Shown piece by piece: positions 51,513 to 61,307 of a stretch of DNA of 64,000 bases (the first letter of the stretch is position 1; the number at the start of each line of letters is the position of its first letter). The notes below the pieces were generated by a model. It was given only the letters and a program-made list of their open reading frames with translations. It searched no databases and was not told the origin of the DNA. This stretch comes from Stieleria sedimenti (GTDB lineage: Bacteria; Planctomycetota; Planctomycetia; Pirellulales; Pirellulaceae), in assembly GCF_025060895.1 (NCBI RefSeq), contig NZ_JANZKV010000072.1, forward strand, positions 1 to 64,000. The letters are read 5' to 3'. Both the position numbers and the translations under genes were made by a program.

Positions 51513-54500
51513 TTCGCACGGGGGATCCGCAGAAGATTCACGCGAGAAGTGGATCACGATCGATCGGTTGTGCGATGCCTACGAAGCGTCGCTTCAAGAA
51601 GGCGAGGTCGAACGGGCTCCGTTTCTGGCCGGGGTGCCGAAAGATTGGCGGACTCAGTTGACTCAGGAACTCGACGCCATCGACGCGGCGTACCGCGACG
51701 CCGAAGAGACCCGCGATCAGACGGTCAAGGTTCCCGCCAGCGATCTGAACAGCCGTCGCTTGCCGACGTCGAGCCGTTTGGCCGAGTTGGCCACGCTGGA
51801 TCGTGACAAGGTTTGGCTGGGACGGTTCGAAATCCGCAAACGGCTCGGCACCGGGGCGACCGGCAGTGTGTGGTGTGCGCGAGACGCTCGGCTGGCGCGT
51901 TGGGTGGCGCTCAAGGTCCCGCATGCTTCGCGGGTGACCAGTGAAACCAGTGCGGCACGTTTTCAAACCGAGGCTCGTGCCGCGGCTGCCATCACGCATC
52001 CCAACGTGGTCCAAGTCCACGAGGTCTTGATCGAGGACGGTTTGCCGATCTTGATCCAACAGTGGATCGATGGACCGTCGCTGGCCCGGTATCTGAAGGA
52101 TCACGGTCCACTGGATTTTGATCAGGCGGCGGACTGGATGTCGCAAATGGCCGACGCGGTCGCCTGTGCCCACGACCATGGCATCGTGCATCGCGACCTC
52201 AAGCCCGCCAACGTGATGCTCAACAAGAACCGTCCCATGGTTCTCGATTTCGGCTTGGCCAGCTACCCCCAGTTTTCGTCCGGATTGACGACCGAGGGCA
52301 CGGTCCTGGGGACGCCGGCCTACATGAGTCCCGAGCAGGCCGAAGGGGCCGAAAACGCCAACCAGCCGGCGACGGATCTGTATGCGCTGGGCACCATCTT
52401 GTATGAGATGCTGGTCGGAACGCCGCCGTTTGTCGGAAAAGCACGCGAAGTGCTGCAGGCGAACAAGACCGCAATTCCGACGCCTCCCCGCAGCCGTCGC
52501 GCGGCGATCCCTCGTGATCTGGAAACCATCACGCTGCGGTGCTTGGCGAAATCACCCACGGCACGCTACCGATCGGCAGCCGATCTGCGTGATGATTTAC
52601 AACGGTTTCGCAGACGCGAGCCGATCCGGGCACGCAAGGTGTCGCTGTTGGAAAACATTTGGGTTTGGGGTCGACTGCATCCCGCCTATGCGTTGTTGGT
52701 GATGGGAATCCCGGTGGTTTTGATGTTGCTGATGGGAATCCTGGTCGCCCAGGTGCGGCACATCCAACTGAGCGATCGTGCCAATCGTCTGGTCCGCCAA
52801 AACGCACAAAGCGAAGCCGAACGCGAGGCGTTGCTGGTCCACCGCCACATGGTCGAACTGTCGCGGGCGTCGCATGAGTTGGCCGAAGGCGACCGCACCC
52901 GCGGGCTGGAGCTGTTGCGCAACATTCCCGATTCGATGCGGAATTGGGAATGGCGACTGCTCGATCTTATTTCCCACTCTCCCTCGACCGTGCTCAATGC
53001 CGATGTCCCGGGTGTCTCCCCGACCGTGGCGGTCAACGCGTTGGCCGTTTCGCGTCGACACCAATGGATGTTTGCCGCCTGCAGCGATGGGACCATTTTG
53101 AAATGGAAGCTGCCGTCCGATCGCGAGTTCTTCAACGCCGACGAGGACAAACGACGCGGACTCGGCCCCGCACAGATTCTCGTCCGATCACAGGGCTCGG
53201 TCCACGCGTTGGCCGTCAGCCCGGACGAAAAATGGTTGTGCTGGATTGATCGAGACGGCGCGGTGACGGTTTGGGATCTGCAGGAAAACGAACAAGACCA
53301 GCGGATCGCCCTGCCCAAGTTGCGACGCGGTCATGCAATCGCCTTTTCCCCCGATTCGACACGACTGCTGGTCGGCGGCGGGTCGACCGCCAGCGGAACG
53401 CGCGCCCTCGACGAGCACAGTTGGTTGGTCGTGTTGCAGCAAAATGATGCCGGCGAGTTGACCCTCACGCATGAACGCCAGTGGTCCGACCGGCCCGCGA
53501 TCACCGCGCTGCAATTCACCGATGACACCGGGTTTGTTTTCACCCGCGGACGTTTCGACGCGCCGATGGGATCGATGGGGTTTGTGGAACAGTGGCGGGT
53601 CACCCCCGATGCGTTCGGCCAAGAAGGTTTGATCTGGCGCGGGCTGGGCATGCGTGGATTGGACTTTCACCCCCAAACGCATCGGATCGCTTGGTGCGAC
53701 GACATCGGAATGACTTACGTCAAGGATTTGCGAATGCCGCTGAGACATCCGCCGAGTCAGTTCCAGGCGAGTCAGCGAGCGGCCGCGCAGGTTCGCTTCT
53801 CTCCCGACGGAGACGAATTGATCGTCAGCGGTCGTGACGGCAACGTTTCACGTTGGTTGCTGACGGGGATTTCCGCCGCCGAGTCGCCGCAACCCGCCAA
53901 GGCATCCGCGCCGCCAACTGAGTCGGCGACTGAGTCGACGCCGCCGAAGAAGGCGGGCAAGCCTGACGCGTCGCCGTCCGAAGACAAGTCCGCTGACGAT
54001 CCCCATTCGCGGCCCACCGAATCGTTCGCGATTCGACTGATCCGTGATTACCGCGGGCACGAGAACACGGTCGGGGACGTGCTTTACCTTGCCCCCTGCC
54101 GCAAGTTTGCCAAACAACCGAAATCGGGCGAGCCGCCGTTTCGTTTTTGTGAACCGTTTCTCTTCACCGCCAGCGACGACGGCAAGGTGCTGTTGTGGTC
54201 CAACGACGGCCACGACGCGATCGAAACGCTGAATGTTTCCGATCGAATGTTGGTGGATGCCGCTTGGGTTTCGCCACGACAAATTGCCGTCGCGATTTCG
54301 GGGGCAAAACGTCAACGGAACCTGCTCTACAAGACCTTCTCGCTGAGCAAACACAAGCTGGACGTTGAACTGCGACGTGTCCGGGCGGCGCGCGGGATCG
54401 GCAGCATGCAGCTTCATGGCGATGTTCGGCCGACAGTGTCGGGACCACCCCGCTTCGCCGTCCATACCCGAAGCACTCTCACGGTGTTTGAAGCGGGAAG

Positions 54501-55347
54501 AACCGAATTCGTCGCTCGACGGTCGATCGACGCCCAGCGACGCGCCGTCTTGACCGCCGTCAGCCTGATCGATTCGCAACATCTCGCCGCGTCCTTTGCT
54601 CAGGACGTCAAGCTTTCGCAAGAAGCCGCCAAAGCGAATCCGAACGGCAATTCAGTGATTCGCCAAGAGAGTTTGTTGCTTTACGATTTGACCACCGATG
54701 CGCCCCCGCAAGAACTGGTGTTGCCCCGGCTCGGAGGCATTTCTCGACTGAAGGTGGCTCCGTCGGGCGATCGGATCTTTGGATGCACCCGGGCCGGACG
54801 CGTTTTCTATGCCACGCTCTCGAGATCGGCTGACGGCCAATGGCAATGGGCGGACACGCCGGTGCAAGTCTGGAAGGCGCATCCCAGTGCGGTCAATGAC
54901 CTGGTTTGGCTTGCCGATCGAAATCAGGTGGCAACGGTCGGTGACGACGGCAGTTGTGCGATCTGGAATCCGGGTGAGATCCCGGATGACGATTTGACCT
55001 TTCCGTCGACGGCCGGCCACCTCGCACATCCATTGGACGCCCCGTTGCCGGACGTCGTCGCGGACTCGCAATCACCCCAGCTGGGCCAGCGTTTGCTGGT
55101 CAGCAGCAGCCCCGTGACCCGCGTGACCGCTTCGATCACGGGGGACCGGATCGTGACGGTCGGATCCGATCGAGTCATCCGTATTTGGGACACGCACAGC
55201 GGGTTGGAATTGATCGCCTTGCAACCACGGAAAGAGCGTGTCGTGGGAGTCGAGTTCAGCCCCGACGATCGTTACCTGATGATCGCCGAAGCCAACTCCC
55301 GGATCGAAGTCATCCGTTTGGTCGACGAGGCGACGCGGGGAGAGTAG
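51493..55347 (+). CDS. membrane Ser/Thr protein kinase with WD40-like repeats
   Basis: A 1284-residue protein. The N-terminal 115 residues form a DxxFxxLP-like segment seen in planctomycete kinases. The kinase domain (about 115-380) is intact: RLGTGATGSVW (Gly loop), ALKVPH (Lys), HRDLKPANV (catalytic Asp about 235), LDFGLAS and GTPAYMSPEQA. A membrane helix at about 399-421 (YALLVMGIPVVLMLLMGILVA) is followed by a long outer part of WD40-like blades (AFSPDSTRLLVGG, RFSPDGDELIVSGRDGNV, SDDGKVLLWSNDG, GDDGSCAIWNPG, GSDRVIRIWDTHSG). A Pro/Ser-rich linker lies near 800-840. Coupling to the sigma factor suggests that it senses a signal and acts on that sigma. Confidence 0.92.
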   Translation: MNTGNPDSHGGSAEDSREKWITIDRLCDAYEASLQEGEVERAPFLAGVPKDWRTQLTQELDAIDAAYRDAEETRDQTVKVPASDLNSRRLPTSSRLAELATLDRDKVWLGRFEIRKRLGTGATGSVWCARDARLARWVALKVPHASRVTSETSAARFQTEARAAAAITHPNVVQVHEVLIEDGLPILIQQWIDGPSLARYLKDHGPLDFDQAADWMSQMADAVACAHDHGIVHRDLKPANVMLNKNRPMVLDFGLASYPQFSSGLTTEGTVLGTPAYMSPEQAEGAENANQPATDLYALGTILYEMLVGTPPFVGKAREVLQANKTAIPTPPRSRRAAIPRDLETITLRCLAKSPTARYRSAADLRDDLQRFRRREPIRARKVSLLENIWVWGRLHPAYALLVMGIPVVLMLLMGILVAQVRHIQLSDRANRLVRQNAQSEAEREALLVHRHMVELSRASHELAEGDRTRGLELLRNIPDSMRNWEWRLLDLISHSPSTVLNADVPGVSPTVAVNALAVSRRHQWMFAACSDGTILKWKLPSDREFFNADEDKRRGLGPAQILVRSQGSVHALAVSPDEKWLCWIDRDGAVTVWDLQENEQDQRIALPKLRRGHAIAFSPDSTRLLVGGGSTASGTRALDEHSWLVVLQQNDAGELTLTHERQWSDRPAITALQFTDDTGFVFTRGRFDAPMGSMGFVEQWRVTPDAFGQEGLIWRGLGMRGLDFHPQTHRIAWCDDIGMTYVKDLRMPLRHPPSQFQASQRAAAQVRFSPDGDELIVSGRDGNVSRWLLTGISAAESPQPAKASAPPTESATESTPPKKAGKPDASPSEDKSADDPHSRPTESFAIRLIRDYRGHENTVGDVLYLAPCRKFAKQPKSGEPPFRFCEPFLFTASDDGKVLLWSNDGHDAIETLNVSDRMLVDAAWVSPRQIAVAISGAKRQRNLLYKTFSLSKHKLDVELRRVRAARGIGSMQLHGDVRPTVSGPPRFAVHTRSTLTVFEAGRTEFVARRSIDAQRRAVLTAVSLIDSQHLAASFAQDVKLSQEAAKANPNGNSVIRQESLLLYDLTTDAPPQELVLPRLGGISRLKVAPSGDRIFGCTRAGRVFYATLSRSADGQWQWADTPVQVWKAHPSAVNDLVWLADRNQVATVGDDGSCAIWNPGEIPDDDLTFPSTAGHLAHPLDAPLPDVVADSQSPQLGQRLLVSSSPVTRVTASITGDRIVTVGSDRVIRIWDTHSGLELIALQPRKERVVGVEFSPDDRYLMIAEANSRIEVIRLVDEATRGE

Positions 55348-55391
55348 CGGGGCAACGCTGTGAAGCATTTATTCCCTGCGTTTGACGAGGT

Positions 55392-55466
55392 GTTAGCCGC
55401 AGGGCGCAAGCCCTCCGGTCCCTCATCGTTCCCGAAACACCGGAGGGCTCGCGCCCTACCGCTAAC
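55392..55466. repeat. palindromic repeat, 28-base arms
   Basis: GTTAGCCGCAGGGCGCAAGC… (55392-55419) and the reverse complement of a near copy (55439-55466) flank a 19-base loop. Same family as 59711-59823 and the fragment near 12161. Lies between convergent genes. Confidence 0.85.
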
Positions 55467-55564
55467 AAAAAACCACCGCGTGTGGTGTCAACGCTGGTGG
55501 CGTTGGACGCCCGCCTACACTCATCCCCATCATTCTGACCCGAATCATTCTGTCATCCCTCGTT

Positions 55565-58500
55565 TCACTCCACGTCCGTGGCCGCTCTCGAATCGACTTG
55601 CAAGCTGGCCAGGTACGCGACCAGGTCACGTAATTCTCGCGGTGTCATGAGTTTGGTCAGGTCGGCGGGCATCGATGAGTTGCCTTTCCGCCGCACTTCG
55701 ATGTCATCTTGCAAGATCCGTTGTTGGCTGCCGTCGGCAAGGATCAGTTCGACGACCTCGTCGGTTTCGGATTTCACAATGCCGCTGTGAACACGACCGT
55801 CGATGTCCACGATGACCGCCGTTTCAAATCCCTTGGCGATCTTCGCATCGGGCAGACAGATCGATTCGAGCAGGTAGCGGGCGTCACGCTCTTTCCCGAT
55901 CACGGTCAAATTGGGGCCCACCTCGCCGCCGGCGCGATCGACTTTGTGACAGCGGACGCAGGAGAGTTCGGTTTTTCCAAAGAACAACGTGGCCCCCCGC
56001 TCGGGGTCGCCTCCGGAAAGAGAATCCAGCCATTTGCCGAGCGGTTGCGATTGGGCCAATTCGGTGCGGTACTCGTCCAAACGCTTTTGTTGTGGATCGT
56101 CCAGGCGGCCCTTGGCCGCTTCGATCACATTCAATTGCACGCGGGCATCCAGGCTGCCGTCGAGGTATTGGTCGACGGCCTGGCGGATCGCCGCGTCCGC
56201 TTCGGGACTTTTCAGTTCGGCCAGGATGTCCCATGCCTTCTGCCGCATTCGGGTGTCGGTATTGGAAGTGGACGCGATGAATCGATCGATCGACTTTTCG
56301 GCCGCGTGATCGGCCAGCACGGACAGACTAGCCAGTCCCAACGGGCCACGCGCATTGTCGACGGGAATTGATTCGGCCAGCCGGACGGCGCCGGGGGCGT
56401 CCAGACGCGCCAGCGCCACCAACGCCCGTGCACGCGCGTCCGAACTGCGACTGGATTCGGCGACTTGCTCGACTAGTGCGCCGGCGATTTTTTTAATTCC
56501 CAGTGTCGCGGCCACTTCGATCGCTCGCAGTCGCACATTTTCTGGTGCGGCCATCAACAGATCGATTTGCGGTTCCAGGGCGGCGGCTGCCAAGGCGGCG
56601 TCACGTTGATCCAGCGGGCGGTAGTCACCCAAGACTCGGTCCAGCGGCCCCGGCGAGCTCCAATTGCCCAGCATCTCGATCGCTTCGATCCGCATCGCTT
56701 CACTCGCTTCGGAACGGGTCGCGTAAGTCGCGATCGCGTTGGCCGCTTCGGCGCTGCCGATCCGGTAATTCGCGTTCAGGACGCGTCTTGCCAACGCTTC
56801 GGATTCCAGCGGCTGTCGGATCATTTCCGCCAGCGCGGCGGTAGCAAATTCGATCGGTTTGTCGTGGATCGCTCGTGCGGCCTCCAAGCCCACGCGGGGA
56901 TCGGCATCGTGCAGGAATTTCGCGACCGAACCGCTGGACAGCCTTCCTAACGCGATCGCGCCCAACAGCCGTACTGCGGCACTGGGGTGCTTGGCCAGCG
57001 CGGCAATCCGATCCGCTTTGACGGCCCGCGTCAAATACATCGATGCCGCGTGGCGGATCGCCGGATCGTTGGCGTCAACGGTTCCCGCGTTGGCCAGGAC
57101 CGCTTCGATCGCCGAGGCGTCTTTCAGCCGTCCGAGTGCGTCGATTGCAGCGTATCGCACCCGCGGGTTGTCGCTTTTGAGCGCCGTTCGGGCGGGTTGA
57201 GAAGCATCGGTCCAGCCCAGTTCGCCGACGATCGTCAACGCCGCGACACACAGATCCGCGTCGGCGCCCGAGATCAATTCGACCAACGTTCGCTTGGCGG
57301 TCGCATCGGGTTCTTCGCCCGACCCGCTTTGACGCGCAATTTGGCCCAGCCCCCACGCCGCGTGTAAACGTGACTGGGGCGGGGCGTCGGTGTCTGCGGC
57401 GATCGCGGCCAGCGTGTCGGTTTCGCCACGGGAGGCAAGTTCCCATTGGCTTTCCAGGCGAATCCGTCGATCGGTGTGCCCGATCCAATCGGCCAGGGTT
57501 TGCGGGGACAAGACGTCCCAGTCGCCGGCGAGTCTCTGCTTCACGTCCGCGACCACGGGATCGTCGGCGTGTTCGGGGTCGCTGATGCGATAGATGCGAG
57601 CTTTGCCCAGACCATCCCACCCGTCGACCCAGTCACTGACGTACAGCGCGCCGTCGGGGCCGAACGCGACGTCGGTGGCCAGGCACGTCCAAATCGGCTG
57701 AGCATCGGCGACCAGCTTGTACGTTGCGCCGGCCGGTTCGACGTTGAAGGTTCGAATGCCGCTATTGCTGGGGCCGCCACGGAAATCGCAGATCAGAAAC
57801 GTGTCGTCGAGTTGGTCACCGAATCCGGTACCGGGGTAGTACGCCAGACCGCTCGGCCCATCGGTGAAATTGGCCACCGGGGGGATGATCGACGCGGGCT
57901 GGTCGGCGTTGACCGGATGCCAGATTTTCTCGCGGTTGAAGGGGCCGCGATCGCTGAGGTATTGGTAATACATCCGCCAGCCGGTGTCGCCGTCCTGCAA
58001 GAGATGGACGATGCGGGCCTGGTCGCCACTGTCGCTGTTGTTGTCGACGGTAAACCAATCGCCACGATCGTTGAACGCGAGCTCCTGTGGGTTTCGCAAC
58101 CCACGGGCGAACACTTCCAGTCCGGTGCCGTCCAACTCGCAGCGAAACACGGCCCCGCTGGCCGGGTCGGACAAGACCTCGCCCTCGGCCGTCCGCAGGT
58201 GGTAGCCTCGGTCTCCGATCGTGAAGTACAGTCGCCCGTCGTAGCCGCGAATCAGTCCATGCAAGTCATGGCCGCGAAACGCGACTCGGACTCCATACCC
58301 GTCCGACAGCACGACGCGTTCGTCGGCTTTGCCGTCACCGTCCTGGTCGACCAATTTCCAAAGCTTGGGGATGCAGGTGTAGTAGACATCGCCGTCGATG
58401 GCCAGCACGCCGGCGCCGGTGCCTTCCTCCAATTGATGGAATCCGCTGGCCAGCACCACGCTCCTGTCGGCCCGACCGTCACCGTCGGTATCGGACAACC

Positions 58501-59002
58501 GCCGAATCCGGTCGTCGTGCTGGGTGTAGGTCACCGCGGCCTCCCCCAGCAGTCGCTTGTGATAGTCGATGCGATCCTGAACCGTCTTGGACGCCAGATC
58601 GGCCATCAGCCACTGTTGGTCGTGGCCGCGATTGTCGGTCACGCCACGATTCTGTCGAAATGTTTCGCACGCATAGAGGTGTCCGTGTCGATCGATGTCA
58701 AACGCCACGACGTTGGCGACATCGGGTTCGGCCGCCCACACGCTGATCGTCCAACCGTCGGGGATCCGAATGGCAGACATCGCTTCGATCGGCTCTTGGG
58801 ACGCCTTGGCAATCTCGGGCGGCAACGGTCGGGCGGTTTCAACGTCCGCCGCCCCGGCCTTCCCGATTCCCAGCCCGGTCAGTGAGATCACCAAGGCTAG
58901 CACCGCGACCTCGCCCACACGTGATCGGATCGAGTGGATTCCGCCAAGCCCGTTTCGAACCGTCAGGCGGCACCACCAGGAACTGCAAAGCTGGAGAGTC
59001 AT
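55565..59002 (-). CDS. PVC-type haem-binding CxxCH protein (membrane-bound dehydrogenase-like)
   Basis: A 1145-residue secreted protein. A signal segment is at about residues 27-50 (VAVLALVISLTGLGIGKAGA). Then a six-bladed propeller of the sorbosone/glucose-dehydrogenase-like PVC family: MSAIRIPDGWTISVWAAEPDVANVVAFDID, HLYACETFRQNRGV, LSDTDGDGRAD, KLVDQDGDGKADE, DWVDGWDGLGKARIYR. HEAT-like repeats cover about 470-900 (AIDALGRLKDASAIEAVLANAG…). The C-terminal cytochrome domain has CVRCH with GGEVGPNLTVIGKERDARYLLESI and ends PRELRDLVAYLASLQ. The type is frequent in planctomycetes; redox partner and substrate are unknown. ATG 59002 gives the signal peptide; a longer frame to 59074 is open. Confidence 0.9.
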   Translation of the reverse strand: MTLQLCSSWWCRLTVRNGLGGIHSIRSRVGEVAVLALVISLTGLGIGKAGAADVETARPLPPEIAKASQEPIEAMSAIRIPDGWTISVWAAEPDVANVVAFDIDRHGHLYACETFRQNRGVTDNRGHDQQWLMADLASKTVQDRIDYHKRLLGEAAVTYTQHDDRIRRLSDTDGDGRADRSVVLASGFHQLEEGTGAGVLAIDGDVYYTCIPKLWKLVDQDGDGKADERVVLSDGYGVRVAFRGHDLHGLIRGYDGRLYFTIGDRGYHLRTAEGEVLSDPASGAVFRCELDGTGLEVFARGLRNPQELAFNDRGDWFTVDNNSDSGDQARIVHLLQDGDTGWRMYYQYLSDRGPFNREKIWHPVNADQPASIIPPVANFTDGPSGLAYYPGTGFGDQLDDTFLICDFRGGPSNSGIRTFNVEPAGATYKLVADAQPIWTCLATDVAFGPDGALYVSDWVDGWDGLGKARIYRISDPEHADDPVVADVKQRLAGDWDVLSPQTLADWIGHTDRRIRLESQWELASRGETDTLAAIAADTDAPPQSRLHAAWGLGQIARQSGSGEEPDATAKRTLVELISGADADLCVAALTIVGELGWTDASQPARTALKSDNPRVRYAAIDALGRLKDASAIEAVLANAGTVDANDPAIRHAASMYLTRAVKADRIAALAKHPSAAVRLLGAIALGRLSSGSVAKFLHDADPRVGLEAARAIHDKPIEFATAALAEMIRQPLESEALARRVLNANYRIGSAEAANAIATYATRSEASEAMRIEAIEMLGNWSSPGPLDRVLGDYRPLDQRDAALAAAALEPQIDLLMAAPENVRLRAIEVAATLGIKKIAGALVEQVAESSRSSDARARALVALARLDAPGAVRLAESIPVDNARGPLGLASLSVLADHAAEKSIDRFIASTSNTDTRMRQKAWDILAELKSPEADAAIRQAVDQYLDGSLDARVQLNVIEAAKGRLDDPQQKRLDEYRTELAQSQPLGKWLDSLSGGDPERGATLFFGKTELSCVRCHKVDRAGGEVGPNLTVIGKERDARYLLESICLPDAKIAKGFETAVIVDIDGRVHSGIVKSETDEVVELILADGSQQRILQDDIEVRRKGNSSMPADLTKLMTPRELRDLVAYLASLQVDSRAATDVE

Positions 59003-59193
59003 GAAATCTAAATCGGGTAGAAACGAAACGGTTGCGGAGGGGCACGACAAACCTAATATCGACACATCATTCAATACGTCAACTCAATGGCTATCTGCCC
59101 GCCAGGAAGATCCGGTAGAATAGTCGCTTTGCTGTGTCAACGAGCGAGATCGGTTCGGGAAACTCCAACGCCGACACCCCAGTATCATCGTCT

Positions 59194-59688
59194 ATGAATC
59201 GAACCGACGACGCCTCACCCTTGAACGACCCGCCCGGATCAACCGAAAACGCCGATCCGTCGGTAACCGGGGACGCCCCCTTTGTCGCCAAGCTCGTCGA
59301 ACCGAAAGCCACCGACGGGGCTGCGGCCAGCCTTGCTTCGGAGACGCCGGTCCGCATCGGATCGCCGTTCCGTGTCGACCCGGCGGATCTGGCAACGCCG
59401 TCCGAACCGGCCGAGAAGCTGACGCTTTCGGGCGAGGCAGCCTACGGAGAGTACGGGCCGTTCCTCTACACCGCCATGGGCGCCTCGTCGGCCGCGGTCG
59501 TCGTGCTGGTGTTTGCGGCCCTGGGCACGTGGTGGTTTCCCGCCGGAGGTGCCTTGGTCGCCGTGCTCGGGACGGTCTTGTCGATCATCGGCCTGTTCTC
59601 CCGACGCCGCTTTCGCTACGCCGCCATCGGCACCTTGCCCCTGCACATGGTGCTGTTCGTCTTGAGCTACGCGCGGTCGTTGGTCTGA
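59194..59688 (+). CDS. small multi-pass membrane protein, unknown function
   Basis: From ATG 59194, 164 residues (184 if GTG 59134 is used). The N-terminal 85 residues are polar and Pro/Ser/Ala-rich. Three hydrophobic segments follow: TAMGASSAAVVVLVFAALGTWW, GGALVAVLGTVLSIIGLF and TLPLHMVLFVLSYA. TAGAAT at 59116-59121 could be a -10 element, but no clear -35 is present, and a start at 59134 would leave a leader of only a few bases, which favours ATG 59194. Divergent from the CxxCH protein. The function cannot be told. Confidence 0.62.
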   Translation: MNRTDDASPLNDPPGSTENADPSVTGDAPFVAKLVEPKATDGAAASLASETPVRIGSPFRVDPADLATPSEPAEKLTLSGEAAYGEYGPFLYTAMGASSAAVVVLVFAALGTWWFPAGGALVAVLGTVLSIIGLFSRRRFRYAAIGTLPLHMVLFVLSYARSLV

Positions 59689-59690
59689 AG

Positions 59691-59823
59691 TGGGGTAAGC
59701 ATCCTGCGTTGTTAGCGGTAGGGCGCGAGCCCTCCGGTCTCTTCCGCTGTTTGTTAGCGGTAGGGCGCGAGCCCTCCGGTCTCTGATGGCGATACCGGAC
59801 GGCTCGCGCCGTTCCGCGAACAC
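59691..59823. repeat. two direct copies and one inverted copy of a dispersed repeat
   Basis: GTTAGCGGTAGGGCGCGAGC… occurs at 59711-59740 and again at 59753-59782; a partly diverged inverted copy follows at 59794-59823. Right before it, GTGGGGTAAGCATCCTGCG (59691-59709) matches the start of the 21461 array unit. Both families thus meet between convergent genes. Confidence 0.82.
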
Positions 59824-59851
59824 CTTCATGCCAAAATCAGCGGCATCGAGC

Positions 59852-61300
59852 TTACGCCAACAACTCTCGCACCACGCGGGCTTCTTCCACGCCGGTCAGG
59901 CGAAAGTCCAGGCCTTGGAATTTGAAGGTCAACCGCTTGTGATCGATGCCCAATAAATGCAGCATCGTGGCGTGAAAGTCTCGCACGTGGACTTTGTCTT
60001 CCACCGCGTTGTAGCCGAATTCATCGGTCGCCCCGTAGCTGGTTCCGCCGCGAATGCCGCCACCGGCCAGCCACATCGAAAACCCTTTGATGTGGTGGTC
60101 GCGTCCGCTGCCTTGGGCCATCGGTGTGCGGCCGAATTCACCGCCCCAGACGATCAGCGTCTCGTCCAACATGCCGCGCTGCTTCAGATCCCGAACCAGA
60201 GCCGCGGTGCCTTGGTCCACCAGCTCCGCCGTCTTGGCCACCCCCGCCTTGACGCCTCCGTGGTGGTCCCAGCCGCGATGGTAGAGCTGGATAAACCGCA
60301 CGCCGCGCTCGGCCAATCGGCGGGCGAGCAAACAATTGCTGGCGAACGAGCCGTCACCCGGCGTGCAGCCGTATTGGTCGATGACTTGTTGCGTCTCCCC
60401 GGACATGTCGGTCAACTCTGGCACCGAGGCCTGCATCCGAAACGCCATTTCATAACCGGCCAACCGCGTCGCGATTTCGGGGTCGTTCAGTTCTTCGTTT
60501 CGAATCTGGTTGATCCGCGAAACTGCGTCGACAATGTCGCGTTGTTGGTCACGCCCGACGCCCTCCGGATTGCCGACATAGTGGACCGGGTTTCCGCTGG
60601 CGTGCATCTGGACACCTTGGTAACGACTGGGCAAAAAACCCGAGTGCCACTGCCGCGAACTGATCGGCTGACTTTGCCCCCCGCCTTCACTGGTCAGGAC
60701 GATGAACCCCGGCAGATCCTCTGTTTCGCTTCCCAGCCCGTACAGCACCCACGATCCCATCGAGGGGCGTCCACTGATCGCCGTGCCCGTATTAAAAAAC
60801 GTGTGCGCCGGATCGTGGTTGATCTGTTCGGTGTGCATCGATTTGACGACGCACATCTGATCGGCTAAGCCACTGATGTGTTTGAACACCTCGGAAATCA
60901 TCAGTCCGCTATCGCCGCGGGCGATGAACTTGTGCTGCGGGCCCATCACCTTCAGTTCTTTGCCCTGCAGCTGTGCGATCGGCTGACCGGCAGTGATCGA
61001 CTCCGGCATCGGTTTGCCGTCCATCTCGGCCAGGACCGGTTTGTAGTCGAACGTTTCCAAATGGCTGGGGCCGCCGGCCATGCACAGGTGGATCACGCGT
61101 TTGATTCGCGGCGCGTGGTGCGGGCGGGCCAAAACGCCTTCGAAAGCACTCACGCCGGACGACGTCGCCGATGACGCCGAAACCGCGGACGCCAAGTCGG
61201 ATTTCAGCAACGATGCCAACGCGACCGAACCGATACCGGTGCGGCGCAGAAACGTCCGCCGTGCGAGTCGCTGGTGGAGAGAATTGAATTCAGGATTCAT
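59852..61300 (-). CDS. DUF1501 secreted protein with Tat signal
   Basis: A 482-residue protein of the DUF1501 family (alkaline-phosphatase/sulfatase-like fold). A Tat-type signal HQRLARRTFLRRTGIG precedes the hydrophobic segment. Family motifs are HLCMAGGPSHLETFDYKP, VKSMHTEQINHDPAHTFFNTG, FIQLYHRGWDHHGG and GRDHHIKGFSMWLAGGGIRGG. These have His and Asp residues in positions expected to bind metals, though activity is unproved. It is preceded by the DUF1549/DUF1553 gene, with a gap of 7 bases; such pairs are very numerous in planctomycetes. Confidence 0.9.
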   Translation of the reverse strand: MNPEFNSLHQRLARRTFLRRTGIGSVALASLLKSDLASAVSASSATSSGVSAFEGVLARPHHAPRIKRVIHLCMAGGPSHLETFDYKPVLAEMDGKPMPESITAGQPIAQLQGKELKVMGPQHKFIARGDSGLMISEVFKHISGLADQMCVVKSMHTEQINHDPAHTFFNTGTAISGRPSMGSWVLYGLGSETEDLPGFIVLTSEGGGQSQPISSRQWHSGFLPSRYQGVQMHASGNPVHYVGNPEGVGRDQQRDIVDAVSRINQIRNEELNDPEIATRLAGYEMAFRMQASVPELTDMSGETQQVIDQYGCTPGDGSFASNCLLARRLAERGVRFIQLYHRGWDHHGGVKAGVAKTAELVDQGTAALVRDLKQRGMLDETLIVWGGEFGRTPMAQGSGRDHHIKGFSMWLAGGGIRGGTSYGATDEFGYNAVEDKVHVRDFHATMLHLLGIDHKRLTFKFQGLDFRLTGVEEARVVRELLA

Positions 61301-61307
61301 CGCGGTC

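Noticed and set aside
57446-58885. 479-codon plus-strand frame opposite the CxxCH protein
   Set aside because: No domains; mirrors codons of a clear propeller protein.
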